64,000 bases of DNA from Oceanihabitans sp. IOP_32 (lineage in GTDB: Bacteria > Bacteroidota > Bacteroidia > Flavobacteriales > Flavobacteriaceae), in NCBI RefSeq assembly GCF_009498295.1, contig NZ_CP040813.1, positions 3,169,001-3,233,000 on the forward strand, written 5' to 3'. This document shows, one piece after another, positions 1 to 8,780 of this stretch (the first letter of the stretch is position 1; every line of letters begins with the position of its first letter). The notes below the pieces were generated by a model that saw only the letters and a program-made list of their open reading frames with translations, was not told the origin of the DNA and did no database searches. The translations under genes were made by a program, and so were the position numbers.

Positions 1-812
1 TTAGGTAGGTAAGGTAGGGCAATACCGCGATTATCGACACTTTGTAAATTAACTAAAGTCATACCATTAATTTTTTCGTCTGCCAAGGTTGGAGATACGG
101 CTGCAATATCCACTTGACCAGATTTTGCAGCAGCAAAGGCGGCATCTGCAGATAAAAATAAAAACACTAATCTTTTAAAATAGGGTGTCTTACCAAAATA
201 ATTGGGGTTGGCTTCAATAATAAGTTGTTGCCCTTTATCCCACTGTACAAATTGATAAGGTCCAGACCCTATAGGATTCTCGCTGTAGGTCGCATTATAG
301 GCATGCTTAGGAACAATTCCTAAACTTAATAAATGGTGTATAAAGGTGTAATTTCGCTTTATCAAGCTAAACTTAACGGTAAGTCGATCTGTTTTTTCAA
401 CCTTATCAAGATTGGTTAAATCTACTAAAGAAGCACTGTTTTTTGCGGTTTGGAAGGTAAAAACCACATCGTCTGCTGTTAGTGGTTTTCCGTCTGAAAA
501 TTGAATGTTATCCCTAAGTTTAACCGTCCATGTTATACCATCGTCACTAATACTATAATGGGTGGCGGCATCGTTTTTAATATTAAAATCTTGATCGTAT
601 TTTAATAAGGTACTTTGAAAAATAGGTCTAGCATATTGTCCCCAACCTAGGGTAGGGTCAAACCCAGTTTCGGGCTCACCGCCAATAGCTAAAATTAATT
701 CGTCATTTTGTTGTTTGGTCTCACTTTGGTTGCTGCTATCATTATTTTTACATGAAGTCAAGATCATAAAAAAGACTATAGAAAATAAAAATAGCGATTT
801 TGAAAATCTCAT
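1..812 (-). CDS. ABC transporter substrate-binding lipoprotein, family 5 (partial, N-terminal part)
   Basis: The reading frame is open on the minus strand from an ATG at 810-812 to the window edge, so only about 270 N-terminal residues are seen. The protein starts MRFSKSLFLFSIVFF and has a lipobox-like Thr-Ser-Cys near residue 21, so it is predicted to be a lipoprotein. The mature part reads like the SBP_bac_5 fold of peptide/nickel importers: 'GGEPETGFDPTLGWGQY', 'SDDGITWTVKLRDNIQFSDG' and 'LTADDVVFTF' are the usual family 5 landmarks. The GFDPTLGW block resembles nickel/metallophore-type members more than dipeptide ones, but the ligand cannot be fixed. No partner permease is visible in the window. 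Confidence 0.85.
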   Translation of the reverse strand, partial: MRFSKSLFLFSIVFFMILTSCKNNDSSNQSETKQQNDELILAIGGEPETGFDPTLGWGQYARPIFQSTLLKYDQDFNIKNDAATHYSISDDGITWTVKLRDNIQFSDGKPLTADDVVFTFQTAKNSASLVDLTNLDKVEKTDRLTVKFSLIKRNYTFIHHLLSLGIVPKHAYNATYSENPIGSGPYQFVQWDKGQQLIIEANPNYFGKTPYFKRLVFLFLSADAAFAAAKSGQVDIAAVSPTLADEKINGMTLVNLQSVDNRGIALPYLP

Positions 813-1300
813 TTTTAGTATGTTTTTAATTGAGAATAAAGCATTTAGGTATTATTTCTTGTGCTTCAAGTATTATTTTAGCAAATATAACTACTTATTT
901 AGAAAATAATCCGCAATCTTAGAATAATATTGTTGCATTTATGAAGCTGTTTTTTAATCCTAAAAATGAGTATCAAAATGATGGTCGTTACTTATAAATT
1001 GCTCCCCTTAATCTTCAGAATTGTTGTTTTGTTTTTATGTCGTAATTGATTATGGAGTCGTACCCAAATAAATTAATATTAGAATTTTATAGTGAAAATT
1101 CTATCAAATATCGTGTTTACAATCTGTAGGTAATTCATCTTTTCTTATAGCGATGGCATCAACTTAAAATACAATAAACTATGTTGAATTTGTTTATTTA
1201 CCTTAAACTATCAGTCAAAAGATACCAGAGGTTTTTAGAGTAAATTAGTGGTGTTTTTTCGGTTAAAAAGAATATTTTACGAAAATTATCGACTAAACGC
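813..1300. other. AT-rich intergenic region without recognised gene
   Basis: About 490 bases lie between the divergent solute-binding lipoprotein gene and the promoter of the small secreted protein. Short open frames here are antisense or leader reading with no family resemblance. Nothing else is recognised. Confidence 0.5.
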
Positions 1301-1330
1301 TTGTTTTATTCGATAAAATACATAAATTTG
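1301..1330 (+). promoter_or_regulatory. Bacteroidota-type promoter for the 1353 gene
   Basis: A TTG at 1301-1303 is followed by 19 bases and then TAAATTTG at 1323-1330. This matches the Bacteroidota sigma-70 consensus (TTTG or TTG, 19-21 bases, TAnnTTTG). It implies transcription starting about 7 bases downstream and a short leader before the ATG at 1353. Confidence 0.6.
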
Positions 1331-1352
1331 TTTTAAATATAAAATCGTAGAT

Positions 1353-1805
1353 ATGAAAATAAAAATTATTTTGATAAGCTTTAGTTTGTTTATGGTCACA
1401 GCTTTGGGTTTTGCGCAAAAAAAAAATGCGCCAAAAAGTATTATTAACGGAAATGTTTTTATCAAAAAATATCATACTATTGAAGATCTTGAACGCATGC
1501 ATAAAGGAGAATTATTAAATTTATATACAGAACGCGTAGAGAGTCTTGTTAAGCTGCTTCCTTACATTGCATTTGCTACTAAGCCAGGGGTTACATTAAC
1601 TGCTTTGGGAATACCAAACGATAGTAACAATATTAAAATTCTTGATAGAAACCTTGAAGCTACACAGAATTATTTAGAAATAAACGGTCAGTTTCAAAGA
1701 CAAATTCTACCGTACTCAGATACAAAAAACTTAATTGCGGCTATTTTGTTTTATGAAGAAACCATGAAGTCGTTACATGAGTATAGTGAATTTAATTTAA
1801 ATTAA
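1353..1805 (+). CDS. Small secreted protein of unknown function
   Basis: This 150-residue protein has a clear signal peptide (MKIKIILISFSLFMVTALG, cleavage after FAQ). The mature part is rich in Lys, Leu and Asn, looks mostly helical and has no cysteine. I do not recognise the family. It has a good promoter just upstream and stands alone, with gene-poor DNA on both sides. A periplasmic or secreted role is inferred from the signal peptide only. Confidence 0.6.
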   Translation: MKIKIILISFSLFMVTALGFAQKKNAPKSIINGNVFIKKYHTIEDLERMHKGELLNLYTERVESLVKLLPYIAFATKPGVTLTALGIPNDSNNIKILDRNLEATQNYLEINGQFQRQILPYSDTKNLIAAILFYEETMKSLHEYSEFNLN

Positions 1806-1857
1806 AATGGTTATTTGTACTTAATACAAAAGCTATTAGTATCGGGTTAACAATAAA

Positions 1858-1903
1858 AGTTATGTTATAGTTGATAGCGAAGTTATGTTATAGTTGATAG
1901 CGA
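1858..1903 (+). repeat. 23-bp tandem duplication
   Basis: A 23-bp unit beginning agttatgttatagttgatag occurs twice head to tail (1858-1880 and 1881-1903) with no mismatch. It lies just downstream of the small secreted protein gene and is not part of a longer array. Confidence 0.8.
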
Positions 1904-2482
1904 AGTCAAGAAACTTAACAAAGGTTATAACTTCTAAATTAAAGTTTTAATCAAGATAACAAGCTAAATGTGTTCAGGTTATATCCTGCAGAAATGCTGA
2001 GCTTGTATATAAAATCAGGAACTGCTCTGGATTAAATTTTAAAGAGGAACTCGAAGAGCTGAAAAAAAATGAAGAGAGATAAAGTGTTAGATTGCAAAGC
2101 TGTCTCTTGCTAGTGATATATAATGCATTGGTCACGTAGAAGTTGATGTTGTGATTAAAAATGATTAAGGACTACAGTATTGAAGCTAAAAACCTTTGTT
2201 AGAGACATATTTACGATGAAAAACTAAGAAAACGTACTATAAAACTATTCGATAATAAGGTGTTTTGGAGAGGGGGAAATGGATGTGCGTCATGATATGA
2301 GTTATTTGAAGAGAGGTGATGCCATGGAAAAACTACAGTCATTTCGGCTAATTGCATTTATGACTTAAATATTAATGCTGGTTTGCTAATTAAAATATTT
2401 AAAAATTCTATACAAGTCAAAGGTGACTTTTATGAGATAAATAGCCACAAATCATGGTGTTTCTTGTATTTAATCGAAATAA
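1904..2482. other. Gene-poor, possibly decayed region
   Basis: No complete gene is seen. Two short frames have coding-like composition but no convincing start: one around 1965-2082 ending NFKEELEELKKNEER, and one at 2320-2496 (HGKTTVISANCIYDLNI...). Both may be remnants of genes or chance frames, and I could not assign either to a family. Confidence 0.35.
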
Positions 2483-2513
2483 TTGGTGTTTTGTAGATAT
2501 TGTTATATATTTG
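2483..2513 (+). promoter_or_regulatory. Bacteroidota-type promoter for the 2559 gene
   Basis: A TTG at 2483-2485 is followed by 20 bases and TATATTTG at 2506-2513, a full match to TAnnTTTG. The ATG at 2559 is 45 bases downstream. Confidence 0.55.
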
Positions 2514-2558
2514 ATTGTAACTAAAAAAAAGATAGTTTTTGCCTCAAAATAAATAATC

Positions 2559-3869
2559 ATGAAAAATTTTACTCAATTTCTATTTATATTTCTTTTAATT
2601 ATTGGAAATGTTTATGGGCAACAGGAAAAAGGAATAATAGGCACTAATAATTGGCTTTACAACTGGACAGAATTTAATCCTAAAGCCATGGAATATGGGG
2701 AGCCAACACAAATATTAGCAGGAAGTATTACAGAAGACTTAACCTTATCAAAACGCAATGTGTACTTGTTATCGGGCGATGTTTTTGTAACGAATAACGC
2801 TTCACTTACCATAGAACCAGGAACGGTTATTATTGGCGATTTTGCTTCTAAAGCATCCTTAACGATTTCCCAAGGATCAAAAATTATTGCCGAGGGTACA
2901 GAAACAGATCCTATAGTGTTTACTTCCAACAGAAGTGTTAAAAAAGCTGGTGATTGGGGTGGTATCATCATTCTTGGTGATGCACCAACAAACAGATTTG
3001 GGAGCGGATCGGTGGCCTCATATTACGAGAAATTAAACGCCACTACATTTAACAATTCCAATTTTGGTGGTGAAAACATGGAAAGTAATTCTGGGGTTTT
3101 AAAGTATGTTAGAATTGAATATGGCGGAAAACGAATTAAGAATGTGGGATATTTTAATGGGCTTTTGCTTGCAGGCGTTGGTGCAGAAACTGTTTTAGAA
3201 AATATAATGGTAAGTCATTGTGCTGGCAATTCTTTTGAAGTTTTAGGGGGTAAAGTGTTTTTGCACCAAGCTGTTTCATACAGATCGAATAGAAATGATT
3301 ATAGCTTTAACTACGGTACGAGTACTAATTTATCTAATTCTTTAGCCGTGCGCTCGCCTTATGTATCAAATAGTGCTGGTGCAAGATGTTTATTAGTGAA
3401 GTCTTATGAAAATAAAGAAGAGGTAGATTTTACCAAACCTGGTACCGTACTTACCGCAAATAATATTACCCTAATTACCGATAGTGATAACATAGAGTCG
3501 GATATTGAAAGGGGATTAGTGAAAGAAGCGGTTTATGTAGGTCATAACACAACCGTAGATATTATTAAAAGCGTTATTTCTGGTTTTAATCCGGCAGTTA
3601 TATTGGAAGATAAAATTAAAGTTAATCAAGAAAATTTGGAGAAAATCAAGTTTAATGATATGTATTTTAATAACTGCAACGGAAATATTTTTGTTGAAAA
3701 TAATAAAAATAATGACGACCTAGAAAATTGGTATGGAAACCCTGCTTTTCTTAATGTGTATTCTAAAAGTTATCATACTGAAACTTTTATTGATTCTAAA
3801 AACAGAAGGCGTCCAGATTATAGATTGCGAATTAATGAAATAATAGCCTCGAACAAAGTTAATAATTAG
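2559..3869 (+). CDS. Secreted right-handed beta-helix-like protein
   Basis: This 436-residue protein has a signal peptide (MKNFTQFLFIFLLIIGNVYGQ). The body carries motifs seen in Bacteroidota secreted repeat proteins: 'SLTIEPGTVIIGD', then 'GDWGGIIILGDAPTN' near residue 130, then repeated short beta-strand turns (GVLKYVRIEYGG, AETVLENIMVSHC). This is the pattern of a parallel beta-helix. No T9SS C-terminal sorting domain is evident, since the end (RPDYRLRINEIIASNKVNN) does not match type A or type B. It lies 162 bases upstream of sprC, and the hairpin between them suggests a separate transcript. A surface or periplasmic role near the gliding genes is inference; the biochemical function is unknown. 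Confidence 0.7.
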   Translation: MKNFTQFLFIFLLIIGNVYGQQEKGIIGTNNWLYNWTEFNPKAMEYGEPTQILAGSITEDLTLSKRNVYLLSGDVFVTNNASLTIEPGTVIIGDFASKASLTISQGSKIIAEGTETDPIVFTSNRSVKKAGDWGGIIILGDAPTNRFGSGSVASYYEKLNATTFNNSNFGGENMESNSGVLKYVRIEYGGKRIKNVGYFNGLLLAGVGAETVLENIMVSHCAGNSFEVLGGKVFLHQAVSYRSNRNDYSFNYGTSTNLSNSLAVRSPYVSNSAGARCLLVKSYENKEEVDFTKPGTVLTANNITLITDSDNIESDIERGLVKEAVYVGHNTTVDIIKSVISGFNPAVILEDKIKVNQENLEKIKFNDMYFNNCNGNIFVENNKNNDDLENWYGNPAFLNVYSKSYHTETFIDSKNRRRPDYRLRINEIIASNKVNN

Positions 3870-3938
3870 AAAACGACTGCAAGGTTGAAAACAAGTGGTT
3901 GTCTCAGGGTTAAAAATAATAATCCAAGATAGACTACA

Positions 3939-3959
3939 GTGAGTTTTTTATTAACTCAC
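3939..3959 (+). terminator. Hairpin between the 2559 gene and sprC
   Basis: GTGAGTT at 3939-3945 pairs perfectly with AACTCAC at 3953-3959 around a seven-base T-rich loop. There is no long T run after the stem, so it may be a weak terminator or a processing site. Confidence 0.4.
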
Positions 3960-4031
3960 AATGCTAAACCTAAGTAGCAAGAATGGCTAATGTAAACAAA
4001 GCGGTACTAACCATTTAAAAACGTACGTTGC

Positions 4032-5492
4032 ATGAAGAACTTTACGCTCAAGTATTTAACTATCTTTTTTGTGCTTTTTAGTGTTTTAAATAGCAAAGCT
4101 CAAATAGATATATATCCGCCAAGTTTGGGTTTTACATCAGCTTGTGCAGGAGAGTTATTTAATGAATACAACGTTAACTTTTCTTTTTCTAATCCTGGAA
4201 ATCTGGGTGTAAATAATCAATTTATTATTGAACTTTCAGATGCTACAGGAGCCTTCTCAAATCCTACTGTGGTCTATACATCGGCAATCGGGGAGGTGGT
4301 ATCCTCACCAGCAAACTTAAAATTCTCGATACCTACCAATACCTCAGGAGAGTCTTACCGGGTGAGAATAAAAAGTACAGACCCGGTTGCACAAAGTAAT
4401 GGCTCTACCTCGTTCCCTGCGTATTATAAAGCTCAAGACACACCATTCACAATAAATAACTTTATCGATACCGGTGTTTATTGTGCTGGAGGAAGTTATT
4501 TATTAACAATTGACAATCCTGGAGTGGGAGAAAACGACTCTCCTTTGCAGTATCCATCATTAACTTTTAATTGGTATAAAGAAATTAGTCAAACTACATT
4601 CACTTTGGTAGCAACTGGTAATTCTTTGGCTGTTAGTGAGCCAGGGACGTATTTTGCCGAAACCAATTACGGTTCTTGTACTTCGAGCTCCTATTCTAAT
4701 CGGGTTACGGTTACCGAATTTTCTTCAAATGTAGATTCTTCTATCAGTTCTAGTCTAGGGACTAGCTTTTGTGCTGGTGACGGACCTACAACTCTAAGTG
4801 CTATAAATGGTCAAAATTACCAATGGTATAAAGACGGTGTCTTAATTGCTGGGGCAACAAATCAAACTTACGTCACCAGTGAGTCGGGTGTGTTTTCTGT
4901 AGATATCGATTTGGGATTTTGTAGTACTAGTGCTTCAATTACCATAGATGGGCTTGATTTTACTAGCAGTATTAATGTGCTGGATCTTACAAATATTGAA
5001 GCTAACGAAACTTTAGTAGCTACGGTTACGACAACGGCAGATACACCAGAGTTTAAATGGTATTTAAATGATGTTTTAATTTCCGGTGCCATATCAAACA
5101 CCTACGAGGTTACTCAGGCTGGAATGTATAAAGTCGAAATTTTACAAACGGTTGGTTGTCTAGCGTCAAAAACATTTCTGTTTGAGGTTACCGTTAACGG
5201 TGGAGGTGCAATTGATAATTTTCCAGATGTAGCAAATATTCCGAACGTAATAAGTCCGAATGGCGATGGCATAAATGATACTTGGGTGATTCCTAGGGTT
5301 TATGTAAATAATTCAAACACAACTGTTACCATTGTAAACTCGCAAGGTAAAGTTGTATTTGAAACAGACAATTATTTAAATAATTGGCCAGAGAGTCAGT
5401 TAGAGTTTAAATCTGTTAACCCTGTTTACTACTACATTATTACAAGTGAAGATGGTCAAACTAAAAAAGGCTCAATAACAGTTGTTAAATAG
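4032..5492 (+). CDS. sprC: SprC-like gliding protein with T9SS type B C-terminal domain
   Basis: This 486-residue protein has a signal peptide (ends NSKAQ) and several Ig-like segments; the clearest are residues about 235-305 (YQWYKDGVLIAGATNQTY) and 310-390 (FKWYLNDVLISGAISNTY). A type B sorting domain (gliding motility-associated C-terminal domain) begins with 'NVISPNGDGINDTW' near residue 405 and runs to the C-terminus. In Flavobacterium johnsoniae the order sprC-sprD-sprB-sprF is established, and position, size and domain content match here. The protein is expected to leave the cell through the T9SS and to support SprB function. The stop is five bases before sprD, so the two are probably co-transcribed. 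The symbol rests mainly on synteny. Confidence 0.8.
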   Translation: MKNFTLKYLTIFFVLFSVLNSKAQIDIYPPSLGFTSACAGELFNEYNVNFSFSNPGNLGVNNQFIIELSDATGAFSNPTVVYTSAIGEVVSSPANLKFSIPTNTSGESYRVRIKSTDPVAQSNGSTSFPAYYKAQDTPFTINNFIDTGVYCAGGSYLLTIDNPGVGENDSPLQYPSLTFNWYKEISQTTFTLVATGNSLAVSEPGTYFAETNYGSCTSSSYSNRVTVTEFSSNVDSSISSSLGTSFCAGDGPTTLSAINGQNYQWYKDGVLIAGATNQTYVTSESGVFSVDIDLGFCSTSASITIDGLDFTSSINVLDLTNIEANETLVATVTTTADTPEFKWYLNDVLISGAISNTYEVTQAGMYKVEILQTVGCLASKTFLFEVTVNGGGAIDNFPDVANIPNVISPNGDGINDTWVIPRVYVNNSNTTVTIVNSQGKVVFETDNYLNNWPESQLEFKSVNPVYYYIITSEDGQTKKGSITVVK

Positions 5493-5497
5493 GTCAT

Positions 5498-7747
5498 ATG
5501 AAAAAACTACTACTATGTGCAATTTTGTTTTTATCTGTTATTCTTGAGAGTTCATCTCAAGAAAGCGGTGTAGTTGCTTTAGATATACCTTCAAGGAACT
5601 CATTAAAGTTCAATAAATACACCATTAACCCGACGTTTAGTTTCGTTAGAGAACAAAATAAATATATCACCTTATATAATAAGAGGCAGTGGATCGATTT
5701 TGAGGATGCACCATTAACTTATTTAGTGAGTTATACCGGTAGAATAAAAGAAAATATGGGGATGGGAATTGGTTTGTTTCAGCAAGATTATGGGGTATTA
5801 ACCACCTTTGGAGGTATTGTAAATTTCGCCTATAATGCGGTGTTAGATACCGATAGTAATTTAACTTTTGGAATAAATTTAGCCTATTATCAAAGCGGAA
5901 TTAACGACGGCAGAGTAAATGTAAATTTTCCCGACCCCGCCTTAGATAATATTCCATCTAACTCAATAATTACAATTAATCCGGGAATAAATTATGGACT
6001 TGCTTTTTTAGATTTTGGAGTGTCCGTAAATAATGCGGTGTCTTATAATTTACTAAATTCTGAAATAATTGAGGAGAACCCAGAGCAAAGCATTCAGCCT
6101 CATGTCATGTACACAGGCTATATTAATTCTCGAGGGTTTTTTGACGAGAGTAAATTTTCTGGTTTGTTACAATCTGAATTTAAAAAAGAAGAAACCATAT
6201 TTTCAGGGCTTGCCATGCTAAGTGTGCCTCGCGGAATATGGGCTCAAGTGGGTTACAATACCTTGTACGGTTTATCTGGAGGATTAGGGTTAAATATTAC
6301 GAATCAAATCGCAATAGAGTACAATTATGAAAAAGCCATGGGCGAATTATCAAATTTTGGAAGCTCTCATGAAATTACTTTAGCCTATAAATTCGTTAAC
6401 AAAAAAAGCTACAAATATAGTGGTGACGACGAAGAGGTAACACTGTTTGAAAATAGAAAGGGAAGAAAAGTATTAGCATCCAGTGTTAACCATTCAAAAC
6501 GCAGTGCCGAACAAAAACAAATTGAAGCCCAAAAAGTAGCTCAGGCTAATAATGAAGCAAAACAATTGGCAGAAAATGCGAAGTTAGAAGAGCAAGAAAA
6601 CCGAGACGAAGCTAAACTAGAGGCAGAACGATTAGCAAATGAAGAACGCCTCAAGGAAGAAGAAGCTAATAGATTAGCAGCAGAACAGCAAGCTCAACTA
6701 GAAGCCGAACGATTAGCAAATGAAGAACGTCTCAAGGAAGAAGAAGCTAATAGATTAGCAACAGAACAACAAGCTAAGATAGAGGCAGAGCAACTGGTCA
6801 ATCAAGAACCTGCAAAGGAAGAGGAAGACGTTAACATAGGTAGTGAAGCTTTAGACGCTGTTATAATTCCTGTGCCTAAAGACGAAGCCACACAGGAAAT
6901 AAGAGAGTTGACCAAATTGACAGTAGACACGAAGCTCCAACAACAAAAATTATTATTACAATTAAAAGAAACTGTGGCGAATAAAAATCAAGATCTTAAA
7001 GATTTAAAAGAAGAAAACGATTTATTCGAACAAGGTGTTTATTTGGCACCAAAACCATTTAAAAGTATTACGGCAGAAAATGCGAGTATAGAGACTTTAA
7101 AGTCTGAAATTGAAGAGGTTATTTCATCTCAAAATAAACAAATAAAAACACTAGAAGATGTCTATATGGTGCGACTTAAAAGTGATGATGTAGACGATGT
7201 AAGCAGCAGATTTTACACTAAAACTATAAATAATTTAAGAACCCAACAAAAAGAAGCTATTAGAGCTAAAGACAATTTGATTTCAGATTTAGATAAAATT
7301 AACGCTAAAATAGAGGTCGAAAGAAAAAGAAGAATTAGACGTGCAGTTTACAACAACGAACAAGATCGCTATTTAAAAGATCGCGCAGCATTAAATCAGA
7401 TTAAACAATTTACACCATTATCTTCAAGTGAATTAACTGAAGAAGATTTTGACTCTGGAGATGTAGGACGTGCTAAGATTGAGATTGTCAAGGGAGTAAG
7501 AAATGCTGAAAACGGCTTCTACGTTATTGTTGCGGCACATACAGATGTGGAAAAAAGAGATGCCTTTTTAAGAAATGCAGTGGCTGCGGGACAGGATAAA
7601 ATCGATTTCTTTTATGATGTTAATTCGAGTAAATATTATATTTATTATGAGAAATTTGAGAGTATTCAAGAGGCTATAACGGCGATGGAATTAAAAGGAA
7701 CCGAACCTTATAATGCTAAAATGTCAATCGTTAAAATTGAAAATTAG
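5498..7747 (+). CDS. sprD: SprD-like PorP/SprF-family protein with coiled coil and SPOR-like C-terminus
   Basis: The 749 residues divide into three parts. After the signal peptide (ends ESSSQ), residues about 25-300 form a PorP/SprF outer-membrane beta-barrel (FNKYTINPTFSFVREQNKY, GLSGGLGLNITNQIAIEYNYE). Residues about 335-640 are a charged Glu/Lys/Ala coiled coil containing a near-exact 27-residue tandem repeat. Residues about 658-749 resemble a SPOR domain (GFYVIVAAHTDVEKRDAFL), which in other proteins binds denuded peptidoglycan. The arrangement suggests an outer-membrane partner of the T9SS that reaches across the periplasm to the wall; that is inference. It overlaps sprD of F. johnsoniae in position and size, and it follows sprC by five bases. 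Confidence 0.8.
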   Translation: MKKLLLCAILFLSVILESSSQESGVVALDIPSRNSLKFNKYTINPTFSFVREQNKYITLYNKRQWIDFEDAPLTYLVSYTGRIKENMGMGIGLFQQDYGVLTTFGGIVNFAYNAVLDTDSNLTFGINLAYYQSGINDGRVNVNFPDPALDNIPSNSIITINPGINYGLAFLDFGVSVNNAVSYNLLNSEIIEENPEQSIQPHVMYTGYINSRGFFDESKFSGLLQSEFKKEETIFSGLAMLSVPRGIWAQVGYNTLYGLSGGLGLNITNQIAIEYNYEKAMGELSNFGSSHEITLAYKFVNKKSYKYSGDDEEVTLFENRKGRKVLASSVNHSKRSAEQKQIEAQKVAQANNEAKQLAENAKLEEQENRDEAKLEAERLANEERLKEEEANRLAAEQQAQLEAERLANEERLKEEEANRLATEQQAKIEAEQLVNQEPAKEEEDVNIGSEALDAVIIPVPKDEATQEIRELTKLTVDTKLQQQKLLLQLKETVANKNQDLKDLKEENDLFEQGVYLAPKPFKSITAENASIETLKSEIEEVISSQNKQIKTLEDVYMVRLKSDDVDDVSSRFYTKTINNLRTQQKEAIRAKDNLISDLDKINAKIEVERKRRIRRAVYNNEQDRYLKDRAALNQIKQFTPLSSSELTEEDFDSGDVGRAKIEIVKGVRNAENGFYVIVAAHTDVEKRDAFLRNAVAAGQDKIDFFYDVNSSKYYIYYEKFESIQEAITAMELKGTEPYNAKMSIVKIEN
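6617..6778 (+). repeat. 81-bp tandem repeat inside sprD coiled coil
   Basis: Two in-frame 81-bp units (6617-6697 and 6698-6778) encode LEAERLANEERLKEEEAN plus nine further residues, almost identically. A third, degenerate unit begins at 6779 (IEAEQLVNQEPAKEEED). The heptad-like charge pattern is that of a single long helix. Confidence 0.9.
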
Positions 7748-7832
7748 TAAAAGAAAAAGGACAGTTGTTAGTTCAAAACCTAAAGCATATAAATAGTTTC
7801 GGTTGAGATAAATCATACGGTGTAAATCGACA

Positions 7833-7875
7833 TAAAAAACAGTGTTGCTTTTATTTAAAAGTAATGCTGTTTTTG
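7833..7875 (+). terminator. Rho-independent-type terminator after sprD
   Basis: An imperfect stem reads AAAACAG..TTGCTTTT, a four-base loop, then AAAAG.AA..CTGTTTTT, ending in a T run. It suggests that sprCD and sprB are transcribed at least partly separately. Confidence 0.6.
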
Positions 7876-8127
7876 TTTCTCACTGTTTTTGTTGTTTTAA
7901 ATGACCTCAAACGCTATTGTAGTCGTTAAAATGTTGGTTTTTAACGATTAAAAACATAAAAATTAACATCTTATTATGAAAGTATCAAAATATTTACGAT
8001 ATTGTTACCGTTTAAAAACATTAAAAATCGATGAAGTGTATTAGTTAGAGCCTTATTAACAGCATTAAGACTTGAAATTAACCTACTTTTTCAGTTTTTT
8101 GAATCATAATCTTAGCATCGGTCGCCT
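7876..8127. other. Intergenic region resembling the sprB leader
   Basis: No gene is seen. Around 8010 the sequence gtttaaaaacattaaaaatc resembles the segment at 8655 upstream of sprB (gtttaagaacttaaaaatct). Both precede an ATG by about 120 bases, so this may be an old duplication of the sprB leader. Confidence 0.35.
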
Positions 8128-8484
8128 ATGAAAAAAATTACTTATTCTAATAATTTACACATAGCCACATACCTCTTAATAGCTTTTCAGGTTATTTATA
8201 AAGAGGTTGTAATCTTTGTTATTTGGCTTTGTCGATATCTTAAAGATCTTAATATTTTCATATCAAATAAGCTTACTAAAGAAGGTGTCGACCATAAGCT
8301 TGACGCTAATACGACACACTACAACAAGAGATCTGGAAAGCTTTTCGCTGTATTCAGATCAAGTCTTGTTGGGTTAGGCTTTGCAAATCCTTTGTATTAC
8401 ATCATTAATCAGATCATTTTATTTCGTGGAATAAATCCTAGAGTGTTAGAGCGCCCTTGTGATTACGGCCTTAGTGCCAATTGA
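8128..8484 (+). pseudogene. Doubtful 118-codon frame beginning like sprB
   Basis: The first codons (MKKITYSNN...IATYLLIAFQ) resemble the start of SprB (MKKTTYTNIALTALLILFGFQ) in both DNA and protein, and the DNA upstream is also similar. The rest (residues 30-118) looks like no known family and lacks a clean signal peptide or T9SS domain. It is best read as a decayed copy of the sprB 5' end that runs into unrelated sequence. An alternative is a short membrane protein of unknown function. Confidence 0.3.
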
Positions 8485-8780
8485 ATTTAAGTCTAAAAAC
8501 GATGACTTAGTTATGACGAGTAGTTTAAAAGATTTGTTCATAAAAATTTACAATAAAAAATAAAATACTAGTTTAAAAACATTATTTATCGGTAAAACGC
8601 TTAAAATATGACAATTCTTAATGAAATAATGAAAAAATTCATCATCTTTATACAGTTTAAGAACTTAAAAATCTGTTAAAATGTATTTAACGCTGGTTTT
8701 AACGGCGTTACACGCATTTATGGTTTTAAATAAGTTACTAAACATCCCAAATTAAAAAAACAAACTAATCATACTTAACC
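8485..8780. other. sprB leader and promoter region
   Basis: 296 AT-rich bases lie immediately upstream of sprB. No gene is seen and no perfect TAnnTTTG box was found. Because the adhesin is so large, its promoter probably lies here. Confidence 0.4.

Noticed and set aside
715-909. 64-codon plus-strand frame
   Set aside because: It is antisense to the signal region of the substrate-binding lipoprotein and rich in Phe/Tyr/Lys from AT-rich DNA.
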